NCBI GenBank assembly: GCA_002344525.1
Contig: DDTJ01000095.1
Span: forward strand, 1 to 64,000
Reading direction: 5' to 3'
Length of the DNA stretch: 64,000 bases
DNA from: Akkermansiaceae bacterium UBA2367
Lineage (GTDB): Bacteria; Verrucomicrobiota; Verrucomicrobiia; Verrucomicrobiales; DEV007
A program made the translations under genes and the position numbers. Positions 49,650 to 58,218 of this stretch are shown here, piece by piece (the first letter of the stretch is position 1; every line of letters starts with the position of its first letter). The notes below the pieces were generated by a model that made no database searches, was not told the DNA's origin, and worked only from the letters and a program-made list of their open reading frames with translations.

Positions 49650-50195
49650 CTACACTTCGCCGATCAGGGTTTCGAGGCGAGAGATCGCGTCGCGGAGTCG
49701 GGCCGCCTCCTCGTAGTCCTCGTCCTCGACCGACTTCGACAGCGCCTGCCTCAATTCGCTCAAACGCGCCCGCGGATTCGCCTCGCCCGGCATCACGGGG
49801 CTGGAGGCGGAGCGACGGTCGCCCGGATCGGGGCAGGAGCCGGGAACCTTGCCGACGTGGCGGGTGTGCTTGTGCATCGCTTCGAGGAGGCCGTCGAGCC
49901 CCTCGTCGAAGACCTGGTAGCACTCGGCGCAGCCGAAGCGGCCCGTCTTCTTGAAATCGCTCTGGGAGAAGCCGCAACTCCCGCAGACGAGCTCGTGTGG
50001 CTTGGGCGCGGCGGTCTCGACGGAGGTCTGCTGGCCCATGCCTTCGAGCATGTCGGCGAGGGCGAACCCGGTCGGGTCGGTGACGCCTTTCTCGTCGGCG
50101 CAGACCTTGCAGAGGTTCACCTTCTGCAGCTTGCCCTCGGCCATCTGGCTGAAGAAGATGGTCGCTTTCTCGCTCTGGCAGATGTCGCAGTTCAT
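49650..50195 (-). CDS. mcsA: McsA-like zinc-finger/UVR activator of McsB
   Basis: 181 residues. Two CxxC pairs at the N-terminus (CDIC, CKVC) and two more (CGSC, CAEC near 90-110) form zinc fingers. The C-terminal UVR motif (LSELRQALSKSVEDEDYEEA) matches McsA. In Firmicutes McsA activates McsB and binds metal. Lies 70 bp upstream of mcsB in the same operon. Confidence 0.92.
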   Translation of the reverse strand: MNCDICQSEKATIFFSQMAEGKLQKVNLCKVCADEKGVTDPTGFALADMLEGMGQQTSVETAAPKPHELVCGSCGFSQSDFKKTGRFGCAECYQVFDEGLDGLLEAMHKHTRHVGKVPGSCPDPGDRRSASSPVMPGEANPRARLSELRQALSKSVEDEDYEEAARLRDAISRLETLIGEV

Positions 50196-50255
50196 GGAAT
50201 GGCAGGAGGATGCCGCTCCAGCCCCGCAGGGACGGTCCGCCGCATCCGCCGCAAT

Positions 50256-51158
50256 CTACGACACGGAAGCCGCTTCGTAAATCGGCGTCCCGGTGGTTTG
50301 CACCAGTTTTCTGAAATCGGCGATGAGCCGGCGGGTCACGGGACCCGGCTCGCCCGTGCCGATGACGCGCTTGTCGTATTCGGCCACGGGCACGACCTCG
50401 GCGGCGGTACCAGTGAGGAAAAGCTCGTCGGCGGTGTAGAGGTCGTAGCGGGCCATCTCGACCTCGCGCAATTCCAAGCCCGCGGCGGCGACCAGCTCGA
50501 TGACGACCCCTCGCGTGATCCCGTAGAGCGATCCCGAGGCCACCGTCGGGGTGTAGACGATCCCGTTCTTCACGGTGAAAATGTTGTCCCCGGTGCATTC
50601 GGCGACGTAGCCGGCGGCGTTGAGCATCACGCCCTCCTCCGCGCCGGAGGCGATGGCCTCGACCTTGGCCATGACGTTGCTGAGGTAGTTCAGCGACTTC
50701 ACCGCCGGGGAAAGGGCGTCATGGTTGGGGCGGCGCGTCGCACAGGTCGCGAGGATGAGGCCCTTTTCATATTTCTCCGCCGGGTAGAGCGAGATGGTCG
50801 AGGCGATCACGATGATGGAGGCGCGCTTGCAGCGGTAGGGACTGAGCCCCAGCTCCCCCACCCCGCGGGTCACGAGGAGGCGGATGTAGCCGTCGTGGAG
50901 GTCATTGCGGCGGATGGTCTCGAGAGTCGCCTCGATGACCTCCTCGCGCGTCGCGGGGATGGTCAGGTGAATGGCCTTGGCCGAGTCGAAGAGCCGGTCG
51001 ATGTGCTCCTCCAGCCGGAAGACGCGGTCATTATAAAAGCGGATGCCCTCGAAGACCCCGTCCCCGTAGAGCAGGCCGTGGTCGAAGACCGAGATTTTCG
51101 CGTCCTCCTGGGGAAAAAACTGGCCGTCAATGTAGATCTGGAGGGGCTGGTCGCTCAT
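50256..51158 (-). CDS. ilvE: Branched-chain amino acid aminotransferase
   Basis: 300 residues, class IV aminotransferase. Features: ISVFDHGLLYGDGVFEGIRF near the N-terminus, the PLP lysine in SPAVKSLNYLSNVMAK, AAGYVAECTGDNIFTVKNGI, and the phosphate-binding SGSLYGITRGVV. Converts Leu/Ile/Val to keto acids with 2-oxoglutarate. It is the first gene of a probable ilvE-mcsA-mcsB-clpC run, 60 bp before mcsA. Confidence 0.93.
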   Translation of the reverse strand: MSDQPLQIYIDGQFFPQEDAKISVFDHGLLYGDGVFEGIRFYNDRVFRLEEHIDRLFDSAKAIHLTIPATREEVIEATLETIRRNDLHDGYIRLLVTRGVGELGLSPYRCKRASIIVIASTISLYPAEKYEKGLILATCATRRPNHDALSPAVKSLNYLSNVMAKVEAIASGAEEGVMLNAAGYVAECTGDNIFTVKNGIVYTPTVASGSLYGITRGVVIELVAAAGLELREVEMARYDLYTADELFLTGTAAEVVPVAEYDKRVIGTGEPGPVTRRLIADFRKLVQTTGTPIYEAASVS

Positions 51159-51221
51159 GGGCAGGGTGGTGGAATCGGCTAGTTTGCGCGATGCGGTGGG
51201 GAAAGCAAGCGATTGAATGAG

Positions 51222-54200
51222 TCACGGGGCATGGGCCACGGGGGGGCAGAGCTCGCGCAGGACGCGGGGGCGGGTGAAGATCAGGCGGCAGCGCACCGCG
51301 TCCGCGGGCAGTCCGGTCATACGGCGCAGGACTTCGCGATAGGTCTCAAGCTGCGGGCGGTATTTCTCGACGGCGGCGGCGATCTCCTCCTCCGTGGCGA
51401 CGCGGTCGGTCTTGAAATCGAGGATGGTCGCTCCGGTGGCCCGCCCCGCCATGTCGCGGTCGAGCGCGACGCGGTCGAAGGTGCCGGAGAGCCATTCGTC
51501 GCCGAGGAGGATCTCGAAATTCCGCTCTCGCCAGATTTCGGCCTGTTCGCCGGGACGGGCGAAGGCGGCGCGGAGGCCCGGCTCGTCGAGAACGCCGCGC
51601 ACTTGGGCCAGGGCGTCGTCGAGGGCGGTGGAGCCGGGGCGGCGGGCTTTCCAAGCGGCCTCGATCCCGGCAAGGTCGGCGGTCTCGATCCATTCGATCT
51701 CCTCGAAGATCGCGTGGACGAGGGTGCCGAATTCGCGGGCCTCGCCTCCGCGACGGCTGAAAAGCTGGGCCGCGCTCACCGTGACGAGCTCCGACCCGCT
51801 CGGGGTGCGGCGGCGGGGACGGAGACGGGCGAGGGCGGGATCGACGCCAGCGGGCGGCCTGGCCTCTTCTTCCGGCGGCGCTTCGTGCGGCGCGAAGGCC
51901 TCGAACCAGCGCCGCTTCGTGCGGGGGGTGGCGCTTTCGTAGAGCACGGTCGCGGACACGCCGCCGAAGGCGTCCTCGCGCGGCTCGCCCGCGAGGGTGT
52001 CCTCCAGCAGCTTCACGAAATTGCGCGATTCGGACTTCGGCCCGCGCGGCTCGGTGATGAGGTAGTTCGCGCGGCTCGCCCGCGTCATCGCGACGTAGAA
52101 TTTGCAGAGCGCCTCGTAGGCGGACTCGGCGGCGCGTTCGGTGGCGTGGGCGGCGAGGACGGGATCGGCTTGGACGAAGTCCTTGCGCGGCATTTCCAGG
52201 ACCCACTCGATCTCGCGGGCCGCGTTCTGCTTCGCCCCGATCTCCCGCCGCGCCGTGTCGAGGGAGTTCCCGCCGAGCTCGGGCAGGATGACGGCGTCGA
52301 AGGTGAGGCCCTTCGACTGGTGGATGGTCATCACCTGCACCGCGTTCCCGGCGGCGGCCTCGCGGATGCGGCGCTTCCCGACATAGGCGAGGAACTCGTC
52401 GATGTCGCGGCTGCCGCTCTCGTCAAAGACGCGGGCGGCGAGGGCGAATTCCTCCGCCCGGCCACGGGTGAAAGCGTCGAGCGGCGCGGCGAGGGCTTCC
52501 TCAATGTTCGCGATCCAGTGGCGGACGAGGGATTCGAAATTCGACTCGAAGAGCGCGGCGAGGAGGCGGCTCGAAAATGCGGGCGGCGTGAGATCCCCTT
52601 CCTCTAACAAAGCTCCCAAAGGCCCCATCTTGAGATGCTCCCACGCGAAGCGGTCGCCGGGATGTGCCGCGACTTGGAAGAGGCTGAGGAGGGCGCGGTT
52701 GAGCGGGTTGTCCGAGGCGATGAAGATCTCCGACTCGCCCACCACGGGGATGCGGGTGCGGGCGCGGAGGGCGTCGACCAGTTCCTCGCCCTCGCGGTTG
52801 CGTTGTACGAGGATGGCGCACGAGAGGCCGCGCCGAACCGGGTCGATCTCCTCCAGAATGCCGGCGACGAGGGCGTGGATGTCCTCCTTCTCCGGCTTCC
52901 CGCCCGCGGGCGCGATCGGGTTGAGGAGGTAGGCGACGCCCTCGTAGGCTTCGCCCTTGGGCGAGACGCGATGGTCGTGCCATTCCCACTGCGCGAGGGC
53001 GGCCTCGGGAAGCTCCAGCGCGGCGAGGGCGGCGCGGTCGCCGAAGACTCGGTTCACCGGGTCGATCACGTCGTGGCCGGAGCGCCACGAGACGTCGAGA
53101 TGCCGCCGCCGCACCCGCTCCTCGTGGACGTTGTAGCGCTTCGCGAGATCGGTGAAGAGGCGGGTGTCGCCGCCGCGCCAAGCGTAGATGGCCTGCTTCA
53201 GGTCGCCGACCTGGAACAGCGAGCGAGTTCCCGAGGTGTCCTGCACGACCTCGTCGACGAGGTTCTCGATGACGCGCCACTGGAGCGGGTTGGTGTCCTG
53301 GAATTCGTCGAGGAGCCAGTGGTCGTAGCGCGCGTCGAGGCGGTAGTCGATGCGCAGCCGTTCGTCCTCGCCGGGGATCTGGCTGAAGAGGGGCGAGTCC
53401 TCCGCCTCCCCGTCCCCGCCGCGTCCGGAGAGGAGGATTTGCACGTCCTTGAAGGTGAGCAAGCCGCGCCGCCGCACCTGCCCGGCGTAGGCCGATTCGT
53501 AGTGGTGGAGCAATTCGCGCACGCCTCGGGTGCGGTCGAGCTTCCTCCGCAGTTCGCCGCCGACGATCCATTGGAAAAGACGGCGCAGGGGTTCGCAGGC
53601 GGGGGGGCCGAGATCCTGCACGGTGCGGTCGAATTTGATCGCGGCGGAGCCAGCCGAGACCTCGCGCCAGATCGGAAGGACGATTTTGGCCACATATTCC
53701 ATCCGCTTCGTGAGCGGCAATCCCGGTTTGAAGGTCGCGATTTGATCGACGAACTCGTCCCAGAATTTCCAAACGATCTTGCTGCCCGAGGCCTCGATCG
53801 CCTTCAGCGCCTCGATCAGCCGACGCCCTTCCTTGAGGGGATCGATCTCATCGACGAACCAGTGTTTGCCCCCGTCGCCGGGCCAGACCGACTCCGCGCG
53901 GCCCCAGCGCTCCGCCGAGGGGGCGTCGAGATAGAGCTCGTGGAGATCGTTGAGGTAGCCGTCGAGCTGTCCGACGACGCGGTTTTCCTCCGACCCGAGG
54001 GTGGCGAGGCGGAAGGCTTCGAGAAAGGCGCGCTGGGCGGGGTCCTCGCCCTTGCCGGACGCGGCGCGGCGCGAGAAGACGGCCTCGTAGACCCGCGCCC
54101 GCGCCACGGCGGACTGGTGGTCGTCCATCGTCTCGAAGTCGTCCGTCAATCCGAACTCGGCGGGGAAGGCGCGGAGCAGGTTCGCGAAGAAGCTGTCGAG

Positions 54201-54563
54201 GGTGCCGAGGAAGAGCCGAGGCATGCGCGAGACGAAGACGCGGAGGAGGCGGGCGTAGTCCTCCGGCGTCAGCGTCGCGAGGACGGGGGCGAGGGGATCG
54301 TCCCGGTCGCCCGCGAGGGCGGCGGCCTTCTTCGCGTCGGACGCGGCCTCGGCCAGCTTCACGAGGATGGAGTCGAAGAACTCGCCCGCCGCCTTGCGCG
54401 TGAAGGTCGCCGCGAGAATGCGCTCCGGCGCGACCTCGGTCCCGCTGCGGAGCTGCAGGGCCATCAGGGCGATGTAGCGGTTCGTGAGCTGCCACGTCTT
54501 CCCCGAGCCCGCCGAGGCGAGGATCATTTCGTTGGGGAGTTCCATGGGCGCGGCCTTGGGCAT
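51222..54563 (-). CDS. AddA/RecB-like UvrD-family helicase-nuclease
   Basis: 1113 residues from ATG 54563. Helicase motifs: I ASAGSGKTW at 16-24, Ia ATFTRKAAGEF, II LLDEFQDTNPLQW near 416, III QVGDLKQAIYAWRGGD, V/VI VMTIHQSKGLTFDAVILPEL near 741 and FYVAMTRASRANY. A C-terminal PD-(D/E)XK nuclease domain has GTLVHAIFEEIEW and ILDFKTDRVA near 1046. This is the AddA-type arrangement for double-strand-break end processing. An AddB or RecC partner is not in the window. Confidence 0.9.
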   Translation of the reverse strand: MPKAAPMELPNEMILASAGSGKTWQLTNRYIALMALQLRSGTEVAPERILAATFTRKAAGEFFDSILVKLAEAASDAKKAAALAGDRDDPLAPVLATLTPEDYARLLRVFVSRMPRLFLGTLDSFFANLLRAFPAEFGLTDDFETMDDHQSAVARARVYEAVFSRRAASGKGEDPAQRAFLEAFRLATLGSEENRVVGQLDGYLNDLHELYLDAPSAERWGRAESVWPGDGGKHWFVDEIDPLKEGRRLIEALKAIEASGSKIVWKFWDEFVDQIATFKPGLPLTKRMEYVAKIVLPIWREVSAGSAAIKFDRTVQDLGPPACEPLRRLFQWIVGGELRRKLDRTRGVRELLHHYESAYAGQVRRRGLLTFKDVQILLSGRGGDGEAEDSPLFSQIPGEDERLRIDYRLDARYDHWLLDEFQDTNPLQWRVIENLVDEVVQDTSGTRSLFQVGDLKQAIYAWRGGDTRLFTDLAKRYNVHEERVRRRHLDVSWRSGHDVIDPVNRVFGDRAALAALELPEAALAQWEWHDHRVSPKGEAYEGVAYLLNPIAPAGGKPEKEDIHALVAGILEEIDPVRRGLSCAILVQRNREGEELVDALRARTRIPVVGESEIFIASDNPLNRALLSLFQVAAHPGDRFAWEHLKMGPLGALLEEGDLTPPAFSSRLLAALFESNFESLVRHWIANIEEALAAPLDAFTRGRAEEFALAARVFDESGSRDIDEFLAYVGKRRIREAAAGNAVQVMTIHQSKGLTFDAVILPELGGNSLDTARREIGAKQNAAREIEWVLEMPRKDFVQADPVLAAHATERAAESAYEALCKFYVAMTRASRANYLITEPRGPKSESRNFVKLLEDTLAGEPREDAFGGVSATVLYESATPRTKRRWFEAFAPHEAPPEEEARPPAGVDPALARLRPRRRTPSGSELVTVSAAQLFSRRGGEAREFGTLVHAIFEEIEWIETADLAGIEAAWKARRPGSTALDDALAQVRGVLDEPGLRAAFARPGEQAEIWRERNFEILLGDEWLSGTFDRVALDRDMAGRATGATILDFKTDRVATEEEIAAAVEKYRPQLETYREVLRRMTGLPADAVRCRLIFTRPRVLRELCPPVAHAP

Positions 54564-54640
54564 GGCCGGAACTGTGGGACCTTGCGCCGGAACGGTCAAC
54601 GGGCGGCGGCGAAAAATGCAGCCAACCCCTACGCCAGATA

Positions 54641-54662
54641 CGGGCAGGAGTGCCCGCGCTCC
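54641..54662 (-). repeat. GGAG-head REP palindrome 4
   Basis: On the minus strand GGAG, two bases, then CGGGCA-CTCC-TGCCCG. Relative to the 6284 copy an A-T stem pair is replaced by G-C on both arms. Confidence 0.65.
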
Positions 54663-54720
54663 CATGCGCCACAGGAAGGCCGCGCCCGATCGTCACCCAG
54701 ACCGCAGCCTTCGCCTTCCA

Positions 54721-54749
54721 TTGACAACGGCCCATGCGTCACACATAGT
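54721..54749 (+). promoter_or_regulatory. Candidate sigma-70-type promoter of the antitoxin/PIN operon
   Basis: TTGACA at 54721-54726, 17 bases, then CATAGT at 54744-54749. The start codon is at 54756, so the transcript would be nearly leaderless. Confidence 0.45.
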
Positions 54750-54755
54750 TGCCAT

Positions 54756-54968
54756 ATGAGCACGACACTGAGCGTTCGTCTGGGCGAGGATCTAGCCCGC
54801 TGGGTGGAGGAGCAGGCACGGGCCACCGGCCGCTCCCAAGGGAGCTTAGTCAAGGAAGCGTTGGAAAAGGCGCGGCAGGCGGAGCGCGGGAAGCCTTTCA
54901 TGAAACTGGCCGGGAGCGTGGACGGACCAAAAGACCTTTCCCGGCGCAAGGGCTTTTCCCGGCCATGA
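54756..54968 (+). CDS. Ribbon-helix-helix antitoxin
   Basis: 70 residues: MSTTLSVRLGEDLARWVEEQ then ARATGRSQGSLVKEALEKAR, a textbook RHH/CopG-type N-terminus, followed by a short toxin-binding tail ending in DLSRRKGFSRP. Its stop overlaps the PIN gene start (ATGA). Likely binds its own promoter at 54721-54749. Confidence 0.85.
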   Translation: MSTTLSVRLGEDLARWVEEQARATGRSQGSLVKEALEKARQAERGKPFMKLAGSVDGPKDLSRRKGFSRP

Positions 54969-55366
54969 CGGGGATCGCGGACACGGGTTTCATCGTCGCG
55001 TTTCTGAACCGACGGGATTCCTTCCATCCTTGGGCGGTGCGGCTCGCGGAGCAGGTGGATGCGCCGCTGGTGACATGCGAGGCGGTGCTGGCGGAGGCGG
55101 TCTTCCACACCAGGTCGGCAGAGAAGGTGCTGGCTCTGGTGCGGGCCGGGCTGCTGCGCGTGGAGCTGGATTTCGCCGTCTGCCAGCCCCGGCTGGAGGT
55201 CTTCGCCAAGCGCTACGCCGACCGCTCGCCCGATCTGGCGGACTTGTGCCTGATCTGCCTGAGCGAGCGCCATCCCTCCCTTCCCGTGATCACCGTGGAC
55301 GGGGATTTCCGCATCTACCGCAGGCATCAGCGGGAGACGATCCCCGTGCTCATGCCGCCCACGTAG
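54965..55366 (+). CDS. PIN-domain toxin
   Basis: 133 residues. PIN acidic residues are visible in IADTGFIVAFLN (D6), CEAVLAEAVF (Glu), SPDLADLCLICLSER (Asp) and VITVDGDFRIYR (Asp). Operon of RHH antitoxin then PIN toxin with 4-bp overlap. Not closely similar to the VapC at 4568-5011, so a separate acquisition. Confidence 0.87.
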   Translation: MTGIADTGFIVAFLNRRDSFHPWAVRLAEQVDAPLVTCEAVLAEAVFHTRSAEKVLALVRAGLLRVELDFAVCQPRLEVFAKRYADRSPDLADLCLICLSERHPSLPVITVDGDFRIYRRHQRETIPVLMPPT

Positions 55367-55403
55367 GCCGATTCCGCCCTGTCGCGATCCGGCTGAAACC
55401 AGT

Positions 55404-55436
55404 GAACAGGGTTGCCCCGCCGAGGCAACCCTGTTC
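55404..55436. terminator. Perfect 13-bp hairpin downstream of the His-rich protein gene 1
   Basis: GAACAGGGTTGCC pairs with GGCAACCCTGTTC around a 7-base loop, 18 bases past the minus-strand stop and 38 past the PIN gene stop. A decayed copy stands at 58170-58200 after the paralogous gene. No T-run. Confidence 0.6.
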
Positions 55437-55453
55437 CGTCCGAGGGGAGGCGA

Positions 55454-56005
55454 TCAGTCTTTCTTCTCGTCTTTGTGGTCGTGATCGTGCTCGCAGATGC
55501 AGGCGTATTCCTTGTATTCGCAGGTGGGGCATTGGGCGAGATTGACGGTGAATTTTTCGGTCACGGTCTCCGCGTCGGGGGTCAGCTTCACTTGCAGGAC
55601 GATGGGCACCATGTCACCCTCGGGCAGGGCGGCGTCGGAGACGAGGGCGCCGTCGGCCTCGGCGAAGGCGAACTTCGTCGGGTTCGAGCGCTCGCCGCCC
55701 ACGGCGGTGACGGTGGCCCCGCCGGGGGCGACGGCCTCGCCCTCCTCGGAGAGGAAGGTGATCTTCAGCTTGCGGTCGTCGAGGACGAGGAACTCGAAGT
55801 GCGGCTCGGTCGCGGTGACGACTCGCCCGCCGTTCGGCCCGACTTTCCCTCCGTGGTTGTGATCATGGTCGTCGTCATGGTCATGGTCGTGCTTGTGGGC
55901 TTCGTCATGCTTGTGGTCGTGATCATGATCGTGGTCGTGCTTGTCTCCGCACGAGGGGAGGGCGATGGCGAGGAGGGCAGGGAGGAGGAGATGGCGGATG
56001 CTCAT
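55454..56005 (-). CDS. His-rich lipoprotein of the metal-efflux locus (copy 1)
   Basis: 183 residues. Lipoprotein signal with lipobox LPSC (Cys about residue 19). A His/Asp-rich tract (residues 22-52, alternating HDHDHDH) should bind Zn/Cu/Ni. The conserved core begins VGPNGGRVVTATEPHFEFLV and has FLSEEGEAVAPGGATVTAVG. The C-terminus has CPTCEYKEYACICEHDHDH. It is about 85 percent similar by eye to the 58219-58767 protein. It is probably a periplasmic metal buffer for the adjacent pumps. Confidence 0.8.
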   Translation of the reverse strand: MSIRHLLLPALLAIALPSCGDKHDHDHDHDHKHDEAHKHDHDHDDDHDHNHGGKVGPNGGRVVTATEPHFEFLVLDDRKLKITFLSEEGEAVAPGGATVTAVGGERSNPTKFAFAEADGALVSDAALPEGDMVPIVLQVKLTPDAETVTEKFTVNLAQCPTCEYKEYACICEHDHDHKDEKKD

Positions 56006-56030
56006 AGGTGGTGGTTGGTTGGTTTTTGTT

Positions 56031-56074
56031 GGAGTGGTCGAGACGGTCCATTGGGTGAGACGAACCGTCTCGAC
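56031..56074. repeat. Hairpin upstream of His-rich gene 1
   Basis: GTCGAGACGGT (56037-56047) pairs with ACCGTCTCGAC (56064-56074), preceded by GGAG at 56031-56034. Equivalent to 58809-58840 upstream of the paralogue, with compensated stem changes. Confidence 0.65.
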
Positions 56075-56087
56075 AGAAATGCGGGGT

Positions 56088-58040
56088 TCAGTGGGCGGCG
56101 GGACGCCGCCTCCACTTGTCGGACAGCAGCCGCAGCGAATTCACCACGACCAGCAGGGTGGCCCCGGTGTCGGCGAGGATGGCGAGCCAGAGGCTGGCGT
56201 GGCCAGCGAAGGTGAGGATCAGGAACAGGGCCTTCACCAGCAGGGCGAAGGCGATGTTGAATCGGATCATGCCGAGGGTGCGGCGACCGAGTCGGATCGC
56301 ATCGGCGAGCCTCCCGAGATCATCTTGCATCAGGGCCACGTCGGCGGTCTCGATGGCGGTGTCGCTGCCGATCGCGCCCATGGCGATGCCGACGCTGGCG
56401 ACGGCGAGCGCGGGGGCGTCGTTGACACCGTCGCCGATCATCCCGACTTGGCCGTGTTGCCCGAGCAAAGTCCGGACCCGCTCGACTTTGTCCTCGGGCA
56501 GGAGGTCGCCGAAGGCTTCGTCGAGTCCGGCCTGTCCGGCGATGGCATCGACGGTGCGCTGGTTATCGCCGCTGAGCATGACGACGCGCTCGATCCCGAC
56601 CTCTCGCAAAGCGGCAAGGGCTTCCCTGGCGTCCGGGCGGATCGTGTCGCCGATGGCCAGCACGCCGAGGAGACGGCCCGGCGCATCGGCGGAAGGCCGC
56701 TCCCCCACGACGGCGAGCGAGAGGCCCCGGCTTTCGATTTCCGCGAGCCGGGCTTCGAGCGCTTCGCTGCAAAGCCCCGACTCGTGGGCCATGCGGTGAT
56801 TGCCGATGAAGCAGACGCGGCCTCCGACAAGGGCCTCGGCTCCCTGCCCCGTGACCGCCCGGTATCCGGTCGAATCAGGAGGGGTAAGGCTGCGCTCCCT
56901 GGCGCGGGCGACGACGGCGAGGGCGATGGGATGCTCCGAATGGGCGTCGATGGACGCGGCGATGCGGAGCAACTCGTCTTCGTCTTCGGCGTCGATGGGG
57001 ATCAGCTCCACCACCTTCGGGCGGCCTTCGGTGATGGTGCCGGTCTTGTCCACGGCGAGGGCCTTCAGCTTTCCGAGGGCCTCCAGATGCGCCCCGCCTT
57101 TGACGAGGACGCCCCGCCGGGCCAGCGCGGTGAGTCCGGAGACGATGGACACCGGCGTGGCGATGACGAGGGCGCAGGGACAGGCGATGACGAGCAGGGC
57201 GAGCGCCCGATAAACCCAGTCGCCCCATGCGCCGGAGAAAAGCAGGGGCGGGAGCAACGCCGTGAGCAGAGCGACGACGAACACCGCCGGGGTGTAGATG
57301 GCGGCGAAGCGATCGACGAAGCGCTGCATGGGGGCGCGGCTGCCCTCGGCCTCCTCGACCAGCCGGATGATGCGCGAGAGGGTGGAGTCCGAGGCGGATT
57401 TGCCGACCCGCACCTCCAGCGAGCCTTCGCCGTTCACGGTGCCGGCGAAGACCTCGTCGCCCGGCCCCTTGTCCACCGGCACGGATTCGCCAGTGATGGG
57501 CGCTTGATCGACCGCGGAGCGCCCGCCCGTCACCTCGCCATCCAGCGGGATACGCTGCCCGCTGCGGACGAGGATGGTCTGCCCGATGCCGACCGCGGCG
57601 GCGGGAATCTCCTCGGTGGAACCGTCCTCGCGCCGGAGTAGGGCGGTCTCGGGCGCGAGCGACATCAGCGAGCGGATCGCCTTGCGGGCGCGTTCGCCGC
57701 TGAGGGATTCGAGCCATTCGGAAAGGGCGAAAAGGAAGACGACCGCCGCCGCCTCGGCCTGCTCGCCGATGACCCACGCGCCCGAGACCGCGACGGCCAT
57801 GAGCACGTTCATGTCGAGCCGCCGCTTCCGCAGCGAGCGCCACGCGGCGGGGAAGACGAGCATCCCGCCCGCGAGGGTGGCGAGGGCGAAGGCCGTCGTT
57901 GCGAGCGCGGCGGGACCTTTCGTCCAATGCAGGACAAGGCCGAGCCCGGTCAGCAGGCCGGAGGCGGCGATCAACGTCCGCGCGGGCAGGCGGGAATCGT
58001 GATGCTCGCAGTGGTCGCAGGTATCCGGTTCAGGGGCCAT
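56088..58040 (-). CDS. Heavy-metal P1B-type ATPase (Zn/Cd/Pb type)
   Basis: 650 residues. The N-terminus has a short Cys/His segment (DTCDHCEHHD) and no HMA domain. Actuator GESVPVDKGPG, CPC in VIACPCALVIATP near 283, phosphorylation DKTGT near 328, SEHPIALAV (HP motif), hinge GDGVNDAP near 531. The CPC with downstream ADVALMQDDL and LADTGATLLVVVNSLRLL matches CadA/ZntA. It exports divalent cations from the cytoplasm. Flanked by both His-rich protein genes. Confidence 0.93.
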   Translation of the reverse strand: MAPEPDTCDHCEHHDSRLPARTLIAASGLLTGLGLVLHWTKGPAALATTAFALATLAGGMLVFPAAWRSLRKRRLDMNVLMAVAVSGAWVIGEQAEAAAVVFLFALSEWLESLSGERARKAIRSLMSLAPETALLRREDGSTEEIPAAAVGIGQTILVRSGQRIPLDGEVTGGRSAVDQAPITGESVPVDKGPGDEVFAGTVNGEGSLEVRVGKSASDSTLSRIIRLVEEAEGSRAPMQRFVDRFAAIYTPAVFVVALLTALLPPLLFSGAWGDWVYRALALLVIACPCALVIATPVSIVSGLTALARRGVLVKGGAHLEALGKLKALAVDKTGTITEGRPKVVELIPIDAEDEDELLRIAASIDAHSEHPIALAVVARARERSLTPPDSTGYRAVTGQGAEALVGGRVCFIGNHRMAHESGLCSEALEARLAEIESRGLSLAVVGERPSADAPGRLLGVLAIGDTIRPDAREALAALREVGIERVVMLSGDNQRTVDAIAGQAGLDEAFGDLLPEDKVERVRTLLGQHGQVGMIGDGVNDAPALAVASVGIAMGAIGSDTAIETADVALMQDDLGRLADAIRLGRRTLGMIRFNIAFALLVKALFLILTFAGHASLWLAILADTGATLLVVVNSLRLLSDKWRRRPAAH

Positions 58041-58083
58041 CGGGCGGTCTTTTGCGGGGAGGCGAACGCGTCAGGGAATCCAA

Positions 58084-58107
58084 GGAGGGCCGACATTCTT
58101 GTCGGCC
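58084..58107 (+). repeat. GGAG-head REP palindrome 5
   Basis: GGAG then GGCCGACA-TTCT-TGTCGGCC. Inverted pair with 58136-58159. Confidence 0.75.
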
Positions 58108-58135
58108 ATCAAGCCCCGGTGCGGCAGGACCAGCA

Positions 58136-58159
58136 GGCCGACAGGAATGTCGGCCCTCC
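58136..58159 (-). repeat. GGAG-head REP palindrome 6
   Basis: On the minus strand GGAG then GGCCGACA-TTCC-TGTCGGCC. With palindrome 5 it makes a REPIN-like inverted pair, 28 bases apart. Confidence 0.75.
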
Positions 58160-58169
58160 TTGAGGCAGC

Positions 58170-58200
58170 GAACAGGGTCACCTCGCCGAAGCAACCCTGT
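58170..58200. repeat. Decayed hairpin downstream of His-rich gene 2
   Basis: ACAGGGT (58172-58178) pairs with ACCCTGT (58194-58200). The surrounding bases are clearly related to the perfect hairpin at 55404-55436. Confidence 0.55.
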
Positions 58201-58218
58201 CCGGTCACAGAGGAACGG

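Noticed and set aside
52635..54755. A long plus-strand open frame opposite the AddA-like gene
   Set aside because: Only its final 70 codons (from 54756) look like a real gene, the RHH antitoxin. The rest is antisense to helicase motifs.
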